From positions 48,440,107-48,504,106 of the forward strand of contig OW121846.1 in assembly GCA_933228895.1 (NCBI GenBank): DNA of 64,000 nt, written 5' to 3'. A program made the translations under genes and the position numbers. The notes beneath the pieces were generated by a model. That model was not told the DNA's origin and did no database searches. It worked only from the letters and a program-made list of their open reading frames with translations. Position 1 is the first letter of the stretch; the number at the start of each line of letters is the position of its first letter. Shown here piece by piece: positions 13,152 through 24,970 of this stretch. The DNA comes from Platycnemis pennipes (taxonomy: Eukaryota; Arthropoda; Insecta; Odonata; Platycnemididae).

Positions 13152-13301
13152 GATATATCAGCCTTTGGTTGTTTTCACACAGTATTTCTTCATTAAGATG
13201 TAATTGATGTTTAAAAATATGTTAATGATATATCAGCCTTTGGTTGTTTTCACACAGTATTTCTTCATTAAGATGTAATTGATGTTTAAAAAAATGAGTC
13301 A
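13152..13301. repeat. 75-bp tandem duplication
   Basis: Two adjacent units (13152-13226 and 13227-13301). The first 70 or so bases are identical, from GATATATCAGCCTTTGG through ATTGATGTTTAAAAA. Such identity in otherwise decayed DNA points to a recent slippage or unequal-exchange event. Confidence 0.95.
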
Positions 13302-15655
13302 TTAAATTCACAATAAAGAAATATCACTTGTTATGACAAATTTTTCACTCGGATTTGCATTTATTTACAACAGTCAAAATATATTATTTCATTTGGAAGC
13401 TATATTTTCCCCTTGAAAATATACTTAATTTTCCAAATGGGGTCAATAGAGTGATAGACATTAAGCTGATTTAATTCCATGGTTTCCTGAGGAATTTCTA
13501 TCTTTTGGTTTATTGCAGATAGCGGTAAGGTGATGGAACAACTTTGTACGAGGTGTATTGTGGTCCGTTAATGTGAGATCTTAAAACCTAACCCTTGAAT
13601 GGGATACACCGAAATGGATCCCACAATAATCGGGACCAAACTTATGACTCAGAGATATTAATGGGCCAAAGAAATATACCAAATGGAGAATGCGCCTCTG
13701 AAGAGGAACAAGAGGTTAAAAAGTAAAACAATTAATCTGGTAAAGGAGGTGATTGTTAAATGTAATAATATCTATTACAGGTATCGGGGAATGTCATCTT
13801 TTTGTTATTTTCATTTCTGTTAATTTTTATATTTATGAATCTGTGTTGCAATATTTGGTGTTTGCTTAGAATGATCTAAGTAGGAATGATTTATATGGTA
13901 TATACCTAACACTTGGTAGGAAAGCACATGATCATGATGCTATGTGAGGTTTTTTAAGGTGAGGAATTTTAAGTTTTTAAGTGAGGAATTTTAAGAAAAT
14001 AGTGCATTGATATTTTCGGTATAGTGCCTTGACTTGTGCAACAAAGCACGGTTAGAGGCATGAGGTTGAAAAGAGTTGATGAACTCTTTGGTGTTGTAAC
14101 AAAGGGAGCTCCCTTAGGTAGGAATGATATACCAATGTAAGGTGTATCCACTAACAACTACTGTGCACAGTACATATCATACATAAAGAGGTATCAAACA
14201 ATATGAAAATACTTCTATGTTATGGGCACAAAACTAGGTAGAAGTGTAAATACATACATTTTTTAAACTAAGATGATTGACCACATGATGTATTTTGGTA
14301 TGTACATATATATTGGCTAATATTTAGTAATAGTCTCATGCATTTATCTTCAGTATGCACATCCTCCAATGCTCCAAATGGGCATATGTGAGGGGCATTG
14401 TCCTAATCCGCTCTCTACACAGGATAGAAGAATGGATTCATCAGCTGAAGTATTTAGGCAGTAGGGGTAGATGTGTAGTAGTTACCCAGTAGTAGTTAGA
14501 AGTTGAAGTAGTTAGTAGTTAAGTAGCACTAACATTCGATAACATTGTGGATTTGCAAGCTTGTAACTTCTTTGCCATTTACAGGAATTGTTTCATGCCA
14601 CAAGGTGGGAATGCCACATTTCCATTCTTTTGTCATGTTTCCTTCCTGTAACATTTGGCTCTGTAGCCTTACATAGAAGCCTGCTTATCCACACATTTTG
14701 GGGGGTGTGATTTTTTTGTACTAATCCGCTCTCTCCATAGAAGCACCAGAAAGAGCCAAGCTGAGTGTGAGCACCTTCCTGTAGCTGATCTTTGCCGCAG
14801 CACAAATTGCTTCTTTGTAAGTAACTCTGATGAAAGTATTTTATGATCAATCCATTTTAATATGCAACAAAATTAGAATTACATGCAATTTTTTCATTAT
14901 TAAATATTTTAACTTTATGCACATTGGGTTCATTTAGTGTATATTCATTTTGAAATCAGATACAATAACTTTATAATTGTAACAGAATTTCATAAAATAA
15001 CCAGTGAAATGAATAGTTTTCAGTTATGTTATTAAATATTAACAGTTGTATACATGCTGCCTTTTGTCTTCATTATATGCTCACCAATTGCACAACATTT
15101 GGTAATTGTCTTTTAGCAATCATATTGCAGTTTTCACAGTGTGTAATACTTTTAAGTGTTGGATGGGTGATGCTAAATGTAGGAAGAATAAGGGTCCCAT
15201 TGACTCCCAGTATTGACAGAGGTTTTTCATTTGAGATTTTTTTTTAATACTTCATATCCCATTTGTCACCTGGTACATTTTAGGGACTGATGACCTTTTA
15301 GTTACCTTGAAATACTTTTCGGTGTTTGGGCAGGAATTTTGGTGAATGTTAGCAATACTGCAACTGAGCATGTGGATGAATTTTTTAAATTACATGAACA
15401 CAAAAACTAATCTCCGAAATCAAAAACAGTACATGACTTCCTCAAATTGGCCTCAAACTTGTACCAATGAGGTGCACTGGCATACCTACATATTTGCAGC
15501 ATTAGAGTGAAAGTATCAAAATCAAATTAGAACTCACTTCCTAAATATGTTTATATTGTAGCGGCTGTGCCAGTTTATCACCACATTACATATTCCCACT
15601 TTTTTAATTGCATTCCCTTCCACATTTTACAGAGACCGCGGCTTGTCTCCTCACA
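13302..15655. other. Unassigned, intron-like
   Basis: AT-rich. Contains a GTAGTTA-rich patch (about 14465-14530). The phrase CTAATCCGCTCTCT occurs twice, near 14403 and 14722, in related contexts. No coding exon is recognised. Confidence 0.35.
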
Positions 15656-15800
15656 GTAAAGAGACAGAATAGAAAAAAAGAAGAGAGAAGTACAGGAGAG
15701 AGAAGAAAGGAAGAGAGAAGAAAAGAAGAGTGAAGGAAAGAAGAGAGAAGAAAGGAAGAGAAGAACAGAAGAGAGAAGAACAGAAGAGAGAAGAGGCAGA
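15656..15800. repeat. Purine-rich GAAGAGA microsatellite
   Basis: Almost unbroken A/G on the plus strand, built of imperfect units such as GAGAGAAGAAAGGAA. The minus-strand frame through it (15604-15837) is a low-complexity Ser/Leu/Phe string and not a gene. Confidence 0.9.
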
Positions 15801-17849
15801 GGGATGCCCCATTATTTTTTTTCCGGCATCTTCTCATGAAGAAAAGAAGAATTTGAGAACATGAGAAGAATTTCCACTCACTTCATACTCACAGTCAACA
15901 GTAAGTTTTATTTTTGTTTAAACTGTCACCATTTACTTTCTTTGATAAATATATTCTATTCTGTTTCTCATAGAGTGTAATTTCATACCTGCCATTACAT
16001 AAATTGACTTCTCTTGTTATTCAGTCCACAGTTATTCATATGAGAATACCCTGTTGATCTATAACACATCCCTGTTGCCCTACTTCATTTTTGTATCAAC
16101 ACAATGTCAGAAGCTTAGAATTTGAAGTATTTTTTTTCAATTCAACAGAAGGGATAAATAATTAGTTCATGCATAATCATCAGTTATTCTTACTTTTTTC
16201 ATTTGAACTGTAGGCAAACATGTCTTTGAAGAGGCCTATGACTTAAATTTTGCATGGGGACTCTAGATAAAATTGAAACCAAAATAAGATGCACATATTA
16301 AAGTAAACATATCAAACCTAAGAATTTGAAGACATAGGATTATTTTTTCGAACAGTCAGTCAGTAAGAATTAATGGAGATTACAGAAGGCACTTGAATAG
16401 CTGGCATATAGGTGAGGGAGCTGGAATTAGGGGTACTTGTGTATGTATGTAAGCAATTTTTAAGTAAAGAAGAGGAATTATGCTGCATGCTAATCACATT
16501 TCCAACTTTTAACTGAGAAATTAAAAATTACATTCTATTATCTATGTAACTACTCTTAGTTTTACCATATGCAAAATTAATATGACCTTTTAGTAGCTCC
16601 AGCAGTACTATTAAGTCTGTGTTGAAATAAAAGGTGCTGTCTTGCTTGACATGTCATCTGTGATGCCACCTTAATTACCTTCCAGCCACCTTAAGGGAAA
16701 CAAATGCAGATCACAGCACATAGGTATCTAGGTTAAAATGTTTAGTTCTCAACAATATTTTCACTTGGAAACAACCTGAAATGCATAACTTAAATGACTT
16801 GCAATATTTAAAATGTTCATAGCTCTGTCCACTCATTGAAGTAAAAGTTAATAAGATCAAATGATATTTAAGTATTTAAATGAGTGAAAGAAATACCTAA
16901 TCAGTGATTGGTGTAAATAATGATTTTTTTTATTTCGAGTGCATTCTAACAATTTTAATTCTCAACTTATATAAGTGCTGTCAATTATCTGGATAATGCT
17001 AAAAAGTATTGGAATTGGGAAAGCCAAAGTTTTGTTTGACGTAGTCGCTGTGCAGTAGTGCATGCGCAGCTGCAACACGTCATTTTTGGCTCTCTGTTGG
17101 CATGACCAGTCTAGTTGAGTTGAGTGTAAAGATGTATACACAGAGATTGTCAATAAAAGAAGTGATTGTCCACCAAGTACGAGTTGCTTAAAACATATTT
17201 CTAAAAAAGAGGGGGAATATTATTATGACGAACTGTCAATAATGAAAGGTTATATTGCCATTAGATTCATACTATTTTCTTGATTCATATTGGTGCATTA
17301 AAATTTCATTTATCGTTGAAAACTATTATGTATGCACTATTTGTTAATAACTTATAATTTAAAATACAATGAGACAGTAAAATTATTTGTGTCCATTCAC
17401 TTAAAAAGATAGAGGTCATTACCAGAATTACATAATTCAAGAGGGAGGTCTTAGTTAATATATAGGAGCATATTAGGATGGAAGATATTGTTAAAAAAAA
17501 GCGTAACAATTTTTCACAATTTCATAAGTAAGTGAAAATGTTAACTTTAATTCATGTATGAATATTCCATAATTATTCTGTTATGCATTACATTCAAAAA
17601 GTTTATCTTCATTCATTAAAATATTACTTATTGCATTTTTTGATAAAAAAAGAATTAATTTCAAATTCTTCCATTGTCTTACTAGTAATTCTTTTATTTT
17701 ACAGTTTCAGTACTACGTTAGAAATTCTATTATGTACTGCATTTTTAATAATTTATAGATACCTGTATTTTTTTAATGTTGTTCTTCAGTGAGCTTTCTT
17801 TGGTCGGATTACATCTACCTCATATACAGTTGTATTTCATTGTTTCCAG
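15801..17849. other. Unassigned, intron-like
   Basis: AT-rich with only short motif-free frames. It ends in a pyrimidine-containing tract and TTTCCAG acceptor that precede the exon-like segment at 17850. Confidence 0.35.
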
Positions 17850-18015
17850 AGAGGCAGTGCAGCTTATGAATGAGTTGGTCATACATTGTGTCCAAGTAAT
17901 TCATTCCACTGCTCCATCGGACAACACCAGTGCAACCCTAACTCTGGCATAGAAGTGCACCAAACTTGGATCTACCAGACCTCTCATTTAGTGACCTTCA
18001 ATTCTTCAATTCAAG
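17850..18015 (+). other. Exon-like segment (host or noncoding RNA)
   Basis: A 166-bp segment less AT-rich than its surroundings. It is bounded by an acceptor (ATTTCATTGTTTCCAG before 17850) and a donor (CAAG|GTAAAAT after 18015). One frame is open from the acceptor for 33 codons (EAVQLMNELVIHCVQVIH and on) and then stops inside the segment. It could therefore be a terminal coding exon followed by a spliced 3' UTR, a noncoding exon, or chance. No partner exon was found. Confidence 0.3.
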
Positions 18016-18526
18016 GTAAAATATAACTTCATTTAAAATTGTGCACAAATGTAAAATACAATGTCCACCAAAGAAACAAACTATAATTTGTTTCTGAGAG
18101 CAGTTATAACTATACTCACCCAATTTCTGCTGTGCCATAGAATGAAGAGTGATATTCACTGGGGAAACAGTCATATCAATAAAATTTATCCAAATGATTA
18201 TGTGACAATGGAATATCAATGCAGGATTAAAAGGGTTGCATTAATCTTACCTTATTTCGGATATAAATACATTAGCAATTACTCATGGGACATGGATAAA
18301 TAAACACCGTAGAAGTTATTGCAAATATAGGGAAATCTAAATTCATTTCTGCTTGGATTCATTGTTTAGTTTCAAACTCTAAAGGGTTTAGTTACCGTCA
18401 TGAGCTGTCAGCAGTAATTATCAATCATAGCCTATTTTTTCTGAGGCTTCCACTTGACTTCCTATAAAGTAATAACTGAGAAAGTAATTTTTCAGTGATG
18501 GTCATTCCAAAATACACTTTATTGAA
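18016..18526. other. Unassigned stretch
   Basis: Small frames on both strands (17998-18303) without motifs. Likely intronic or intergenic. Confidence 0.3.
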
Positions 18527-18675
18527 TTAACCCTTTCGCTGCTGTGAACTTACCTAGTATGATCGCACAGTAGGCTGCTGTGAACGTATCCTTTCTTTCT
18601 CACTGTTATGATTTCATTTTTCCGCGGCATGAGATGAGTAGGTTTCTGGAGAGTGAGCCGCAGCGAAAGGGTTAA
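18527..18675. mobile_element. piggyBac-type MITE with TTAA target duplication
   Basis: TTAA at 18527-18530 and again at 18672-18675 flank a 141-bp body (18531-18671). The body's ends are a perfect 12-bp inverted repeat, CCCTTTCGCTGC and GCAGCGAAAGGG. TTAA duplication with a CCC-starting terminus is the hallmark of piggyBac-superfamily elements. The body has no coding capacity, so it would be mobilised in trans. The phrase GCTGCTGTGAAC occurs twice inside. Confidence 0.8.
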
Positions 18676-20904
18676 TAACCAGGGATATTTAATTCTGACC
18701 ATTGATTATGGTTTCATAATACTTTTAGGAAGAAAAGCATGGTGAAAGTGCACATCAAAATAAGCAGCATCTTCAGAATGAAGAATGAAGAAAAATTTTC
18801 AGCAGAATATGTGTTGTGCACACAAACTTTAACATGTGTACAATGAAGTGATGTGCTCATTACCACGGCATTTTTGGAGATTTATCTGATGTTTACCCTG
18901 CAGCACCACTACTAATTAAGGCAATAATCCTCACCACCACCTAACTTGCTATCAGAGACGGGTTAGGGGTATTACTGCAGGGCAGAAAAGAAATGTTCAG
19001 GTACTGACACTGTAGTAGGTAGGCAGTAACAAGGTAGTAGTTAGTTGTTCAGGTTAGATAAGAGAGAGGCAGTCATCAGATTATCAGGTATACAAGGGGC
19101 AGATTTAGAGAGGGACTATTTGCGTAGCACACTGATTACACTGTGGGTGCGTGGATGTATGTATGACAGAGTACTTTTATGAATGTGTTGGTATGCTGAT
19201 TGGTTATTTTTAGTAGCAGTAGTATTAGTCGCTGCTATCAAGTAGATATTTATGTAGTTGGTATTTGTGTGTAGTGATCTGTAGATGGTTGAGTAACTCT
19301 TTGGGTGTAGACTAATCTGGTGTAGACTAATGTGTGAATGATATGATCAATGTCTGAATGATGTGATGAATGTGAGAGTATTGAATGAGATATACATACA
19401 CACCATACAGAGACACGAATTTGTAGCCATTTAACAAGAGTGTAGCCGACATCAGGCTAACTTGCATTCAGGGAAATCTAATGAAAGGCAATGTGAGATG
19501 TTTATTTTTGTAGAAGTGTATGACATTCAGAATGTGAAACAGGAGAAAGTATTTGAGGTAGCTGAAGTGCAGTAGGACTATGGGGCCAAGGTTGCGGTAA
19601 CCAACCCCTTCGGCGGCCCCTCCTAATGCACTCTGCCTGCTGGTGGAAGATCTCTCGTTAAGTGTTTTAAGTATATTACCCAATTCAATGTAAAATCTGT
19701 GATTTTTAAGGCGGTCTGTGGAGGTTTTTACGGGTTTCCCTTCACTTTGGGCAAATGCCAGGCCAAAGCCACTCCCGTACAAAAAAGCTGAGGAATAAAC
19801 ACTTTTGTACCAAATATTATATGTTTCATTTACTTAACAGAGTGAAACCTTTAATTCATGACCTTACCTCAGTATAAGGGAAATCTCATGTCAAAAAACA
19901 AATCCCGAAATCAGCCAATTTTTATCTTCTTAACTCTCACATTTATGTAGTTCATGAACAAAAAATTTGAAAAGTTTGACATTTTGGCCATTGCTAATTT
20001 AGAATATGCACCCTTCGTTGTAGGAATTTAATAAAGCTTTCAGGATGGTAATTTTGAATGAAATACTTTTACTGTAAACATTTTTCAACGTTAAATTTTT
20101 GTCTAGTGCCGTTTTTGAGCTAATTTGAGCTAGTGCCTCAGAAAAGCATCAGCTACTCTATTTGTCACAAATTTAGTAAATGTAGCTGCTACACTACATC
20201 TACTCGTAAAAAGTAGCTCTCAGTTATTACTTCTTTATACTCTATAAATAGTTCATTACACTATTTTTTAACAAGTACTTAACGTTAAGCAAGTTACTTA
20301 AGGTTAGGCAGAATACTTTTGAGATTGAAGACAAATTTAATATTAAGTTTTCAGAAGAATGACATTAAATTATTTATTTTTCTTTTTTCAATAGTACCCA
20401 TGTTAGCTTGAAATATGAGTGAAGAGCTAGTGATATAACCAGCTTTTCATCCCATAGTATTTATGAAAACCTATAATGTGAAGTTCAGTGATCAGTGAAT
20501 ATCAGTCATTATTACCAACAATAAATTTAATGGATGGGGAAAGTATCTAATACAAATAAAAATAATAAAAAATATGGTATGTTAAGTGTTGAGGAACCAG
20601 AGGAAGAGGTTAAAAAGGCTTAAGGGGAGATTTGAACAAAAAAGTGATGAAATATCTTGTGGAAAGAGGGAGCAGATAAAGCATATGGAAAAATAATCAT
20701 TAGTTACATGAATGTTAAGGCTGCTATTGATGCAGTTATGAATTTTCTGACAATTTCAGTATAACTTGATATTGTGGTTCATTGAGTGATTTGCAGAAGT
20801 AGCAGTTTAGAACAACATCATGCTACTACAATTTCAGTAGCTGCTACATTTACAGATGCTTCGGAAATTGTAGCATACAACAGATACTGGAAGTAAGCTG
20901 CTAC
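18676..20904. other. Unassigned, intron-like
   Basis: Holds GTAGTA-rich patches (19010-19050, 19200-19290), a CCCTGCAG/CTGCAGGG pair near 18895 and 18978, and clusters of GTAGCTGCTAC (20180-20220, 20840-20905) that may be decayed element ends. The minus frame 19468-19782 (104 codons) carries no motif I recognise. Confidence 0.3.
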
Positions 20905-21096
20905 ATAAAAGTGAAACTAAACTGGTTCCCTCAGGTTATGGAGGACTACACCAGGAACCCCAAGGAGTTAATGGAAGAGAAAGTGCCACATTTGAGGGTG
21001 GTTAATGATCATGCCGAGCGAGCGGTGAAACCTATATTATCGACAGTACAGAACCACCACCAAAGCTTTCCCGATGACAAAAAAACAAATTTTTAG
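20905..21096 (+). pseudogene. Fragment of a transposon-associated protein, internally deleted
   Basis: A 61-codon frame with VPHLRVVNDHAERAVKPI followed by TVQNHHQSFPDDKK. It resembles a conserved segment (V-NDxAERGV, then a histidine-rich helix, P and K) that I recall from uncharacterised, probably transposon-linked arthropod proteins; the family name escapes me. The normal spacer between the two halves seems deleted. Positions 20947-20972 match 58314-58339 in the PLE tail at 25 of 26 bases. Family assignment is tentative. Confidence 0.3.
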
Positions 21097-21710
21097 GTAT
21101 GAAAATAAAGAGATTCAATACTGTTCTTTCAACTTATTTACATAAACCCCCTGAAAATCTTAGTTTTCCTCCCCCTTCTCTCTTGAAGTGTACTTTCAAA
21201 AAATTTAAATTACAAATGAATCACATTTTCCCCGACTTGTCATTGTTTCTCACTCTAACTCCACTCTGCCATCATGTAAGGGGAAGGAGGGAAGTACCAC
21301 GGAACTGAGGAGTGTGGGAGGGGGTGCGGTGGGCGCCTTTGAGGCAGCGTTTTGGCACTAAGGAATCGAGATACGGCATAACGGTTGAAATTTTTGCCCA
21401 TAGATCTCTAAAATACCATGTTTTCCTTATTAAACGTTTAATCCGGGTCGAAAACCTAAACATTCAAAATAAATGCATTAAGGGCCCTTTAAGCGCCACA
21501 GGCACGGCCATCCGCTGTCGCACGATCCTGGGTTTTTTAAAATATTTTTTTTCACACCAATTCGCAAATTTTGAGACCATTAATTCTTAAATCGGATATT
21601 TTTTAAATATAAGTGCCGGCCTATCGAATCTTGTTTTAATAAATGCATGTGTAACTACAAAGTTAAGTTTTCTTTGCAAATAGTAAATATATACCAACCG
21701 ATAAAGTAAT
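21097..21710. other. Unassigned stretch
   Basis: A GC-richer block (21280-21540) sits here without recognisable motifs or a partner copy in the window. Confidence 0.3.
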
Positions 21711-22079
21711 GTGATCAACAAAAATTATAATATATTAATATCCACTGCAAATATAGCACTTAGAAATATATTAGCTGAGTTCAAAGGAAAAACATTTGAG
21801 GAGCATGTTAAGGAAAATCCAAAAGCCTTTTTGACGCTCGTTTTAGGAGTACAAGACAATTACTCTGCCGTCAATTTCTTTCGAAATGACAATTGGGAAA
21901 TAGCAACAAGCATTAATGACAAAGTTAACTTATTAAACTACTTCTTCCAAGCTGTTTTTATGCCATTTTCAGGGGCTTTAACTATCTCCTTACCTGTCCT
22001 CTTTCTGCGGATGCTTCTACTAATTAATATTTCTTTTAATGATATTTTGCATACCTACTTAAATTACTTAAAGAAATAA
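21711..22079 (+). pseudogene. LINE ORF2 fragment before the RT core
   Basis: A 122-codon frame. ENPKAFLTLVLGVQDNYSAV then INDKVNLLNYFFQAVF match the linker between endonuclease and reverse transcriptase in Jockey/CR1-type LINEs (pattern NPKxFW...DN...KAxLLNxFFxSVF). After that the frame becomes hydrophobic and no polymerase motifs follow, so the element is truncated or has diverged beyond recognition. Confidence 0.5.
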
Positions 22080-22424
22080 CTCCAGCAATTCTCCTGGACC
22101 TCGGTAAATTTTCGCGTAAGACCTCGCGTAAATTCAATTAGCCACCGAAATATCTACCTACCTGGAAATTATATTTAATAAATCCCTGACCGAACACGTC
22201 GTACCAATAGATTGGATTTATTTTATGTATCATCTTATAGCATCACAATAAATCCTACTTCTATACTCCAAAATAAGTAAAACGATTGGCCACTGAAGTT
22301 TGTTATTCATTCCACTACAGTGACCAAGTACGCAATCAGGATGTGACGCTTGGGAAAATAAAAATAACGGAGATAATTATATACACGTTTGGTTATTTTT
22401 TCAGAATTTACCTTGAATTCTTCG
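22080..22424. other. Unassigned stretch
   Basis: No gene or repeat recognised. Confidence 0.3.
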
Positions 22425-22620
22425 AATCTTCGATTTTACGTCCTTTCAAGGATCGGTGGAATCGAGAATCGGAAATAGGTCCGAACAATCCTTGCCGAAA
22501 AAAAAGTATTTTGATCAACCATTAATAGAGTGATGTTTATCTTATATGTTTATTTCGAATTTTTCCAACATTCAATGTGTTGATGGTCTTAAACTATTCA
22601 AAATTTCCAAGTCAACTGTA
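22425..22620. repeat. Direct repeat with 23485-23680, copy 1
   Basis: Shares the order TCGGTGGAATCG, then CCTTGCCGAAAAAAA, then ATAGAG-GATGTTTATC, ending TTCAAAATTTCCAAGTCAAC, with the copy about 1.06 kb downstream. It is diverged but clearly collinear. Confidence 0.7.
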
Positions 22621-22931
22621 CACATGCCATCATGCATCGCTGTTTTATCATAGGTGCCGGGGGATGAAGAGTGTTTTCCTTGGGGTCGAAAGAGCACAGC
22701 TGTGTCCGATAATTACTGCTGGACCTCCCCATCACGGAGTGTTAGGGGTATGCTGACGCCACAGCTCTGATACCATTTCTAGCGAAAGCAAAGTGATAAT
22801 GTCGATGAGTCAACCACCCACACAAAGTGTTGGGGACGCATTTCTTGACGACTCTCGGTAGAATAAGCTGCTAAATAGCTTCTTAGTGATATTTCAGCCT
22901 CGACATCTGCTGTCATAGTCTCCATTTAATG
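22621..22931. other. Spacer between repeat and tandem unit
   Basis: Slightly GC-richer, with no recognisable gene. It is bracketed by the two members of the direct-repeat pair and may be part of the same old element. Confidence 0.3.
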
Positions 22932-23405
22932 ATATTATCGACATAGCTCATTTGCTTCTTGTATTCTTTATTCCTCCACAACGATCTCTTCTTTGGCATG
23001 CCCCCAAACATTGCAGATTGAACTTATATGCGTTCTCCCGCGGACACAAAAAATAAGTCCATTCCGTGATGAAGAGTAAAAGGTAACGTTGCTATCGACT
23101 TCTAAAACATGCTAGTAGCAAATAGAGACGAAAAAGGGTGAACCATGTTTTCATCCTTTTTCATCCAGTCATATTATCGACATAGCTCATTTGTTTCTTG
23201 TAATCTTTACTCCGCCACATCTATCACTCTCTTGGCATGGCCCTAATCAGCGCAGAATAAACTTATCTCCGTGTTTCTGTGGACATAAAAAATAAGTACA
23301 TTCGGTCTTAAAAAGATCAGGGTCACGTTACAATCAACTTCTAATATCTCCAGGTAGAAATGGAGACGGAAAAAGGTGAAGCATGTTTTCATCCTTTCTT
23401 TAGGA
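22932..23405. repeat. 239-bp tandem duplication
   Basis: Unit 1 (22932-23170) and unit 2 (23171 to about 23405) both start ATATTATCGACATAGCTCAT and end near ATGTTTTCATCCTTT. They are diverged by substitutions and indels. The tandem lies inside the interval bounded by the 22425/23485 repeats, giving a repeat-within-repeat arrangement. Confidence 0.85.
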
Positions 23406-23484
23406 GATTCACATCTTCATAATTAAATTGATTACGTAACGGGTGTATCACTCGTTCGTGAAAATCGTGGGACCGATTTGGTAT

Positions 23485-23680
23485 ATCGAGTTTTCGATTC
23501 TCATTTTTTTTCGGAATCGGTGGAATCGGGAATTGGAATCGACCCGTCCTTGCGAAAAAAATGTTTCTCGTTCAATCATTAAATAGAGCAATGTTTATCA
23601 TATAATTATTCCGAATTATTGCATTATTTAATTTTTTAATCGTATCTTAATGTCTTCAAAATTTCCAAGTCCACTGTATT
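23485..23680. repeat. Direct repeat with 22425-22620, copy 2
   Basis: Second copy: TCGGAATCGGTGGAATCGGG, CCTTGCGAAAAAAATG, ATAGAGCAATGTTTATC and TTCAAAATTTCCAAGTCCAC in the same order as copy 1. Confidence 0.7.
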
Positions 23681-23814
23681 ACATTTACTGCTCATTAGGC
23701 AGAAAATGATCATCAATTTAAGATATTTCATGCCTCATATTGTTATTTCGGCAAGAATATGGAGAGGAGGACAAAACGTACTGAATCCACGAATGCAAAA
23801 TAAAGATGGAAGGT

Positions 23815-23900
23815 GGAGGGGTACGTAATGGTGTTCTGGATAGAGTACTGGCCTCCCATCCAGAAGGTGAGGTTTTTTTCGCCGGCCAAGGCGGATTAAT
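23815..23900 (+). repeat. SINE-A head fragment
   Basis: AATGGTGTTCTGGATAGAGT followed by ACTGGCCTCCCATCCAG matches the A-box half of SINE-A. The B box has decayed and the body is missing. Confidence 0.5.
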
Positions 23901-24379
23901 CGATTCAACGCCGACAAAAATTATTTCATCTGATAGAGAGCATCACCAAACAAATAAAAACATAATTTGCGAAGAGAAAAGTGAGTGCTGAAAGTACAGC
24001 ATAGGTTGCACGGAAAAATTAATATACCGTGCTATAGTAAAGGGGTACAGACTAGAGACCGATTTACCCGGAAACTGACCATGCATATTATCATCAAGTA
24101 AGGTTTTTGGATGACGCATAGTGGCACATCGGTATTCATCGATGATACATACCGTTTCACGGGAAATTCCCGACAGACCCAGCGGTTTCAATGGTAAAAT
24201 GCTTTGTTTACGCCGTCTAATACACGCGTGATTTTTGGAACCAAGCACATAGCAGCATAGTATTAGAATTTCCCTGTTCGTTTCCGGCTAGCTATCATGC
24301 TTGGAAAATTAGTGACGGATGAATCTTGCTTAAGATCAAACTGTTCCCTAATATGTGCAATACGAATTCATGAGAATGA
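23901..24379. other. Unassigned stretch
   Basis: The minus frame 23943-24248 is motif-free. Nothing else recognised. Confidence 0.3.
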
Positions 24380-24535
24380 AATGCGAAGTATTATTTACGA
24401 AATTGTCATGTGCATGAACTTTCATACGAGGAAATTTCCGTTATAGCTACTAGAGGTGAAATTCTAACGAGTAAAAATGGTATAACAAGAGCCACATTCC
24501 AAGGAGATTCCTTCAGAAGATTATTATTATTGATT
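24380..24535 (+). repeat. Dispersed repeat, inverted partner at 63255-63640
   Basis: Shares ACGAGGAAATT-CCGTT, GGTGAAATTCTA, TAACAAGAGCCA and AGGAGATTCCTTCA in the same order with the reverse complement of 63640-63255. The far copy carries about 230 bp of extra sequence between the first two blocks. Confidence 0.7.
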
Positions 24536-24559
24536 GCTCTTTACCCACATCCAAACTTG

Positions 24560-24970
24560 CTCGCCTAGGAAAGAAAAGCGTTTTATCAATTACAAGAACA
24601 ATAAATAAAATTAACTACCTCCTACAATTGGCCACGGGAAATTATCACCAACTTCTGTCATTGCTCAATTACGATAGGGAAATTAATGCTCATGCTAATC
24701 TAATCGATTGCTGGCAGGATTTTTTTTATATAAATGGTCATTTAATCCCGTACGGTATTTATTCGTTAACAGTAGCATTTGCTTTCTCGTATTTGATTCT
24801 TTTTGAAAATTTTCTTGGAATAGAGGAACATTCACAAGGCGGTAAATGTAGGAGAGGAATGCCAATGATGCCGAGAATCCGCGGGTATCATGTGATCGGT
24901 TTGAGTTTCCTAAGATTGGTGTAGAATTTATTAAGCTGACTAAAACTGTGACCTTTCTTCCGCAAACCAT
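24560..24970 (-). pseudogene. Penelope-like element RT fragment
   Basis: The minus frame 24970-24695 encodes YIYRLVNVPLFQENFQKE followed by a basic region. It aligns with the segment after the polymerase core of PLE reverse transcriptases (HRLINIPLSKHYFEREL in the PLE at 56.6 kb). The upstream half is scrambled. The plus-strand block GAGGAACATTCACAAGGCGG and AGAATCCGCGGGTATCA recur near 62430-62500, so both scraps belong to one PLE family. Confidence 0.65.

Noticed and set aside
15604..15837. 77-codon minus-strand frame of Ser, Leu and Phe
   Set aside because: It is the complement of a purine-rich microsatellite; low complexity, not a membrane protein.
22932..23405. CRISPR-like or satellite array
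   Set aside because: Only two units of 239 bp, diverged, in a eukaryotic context; a simple tandem duplication.
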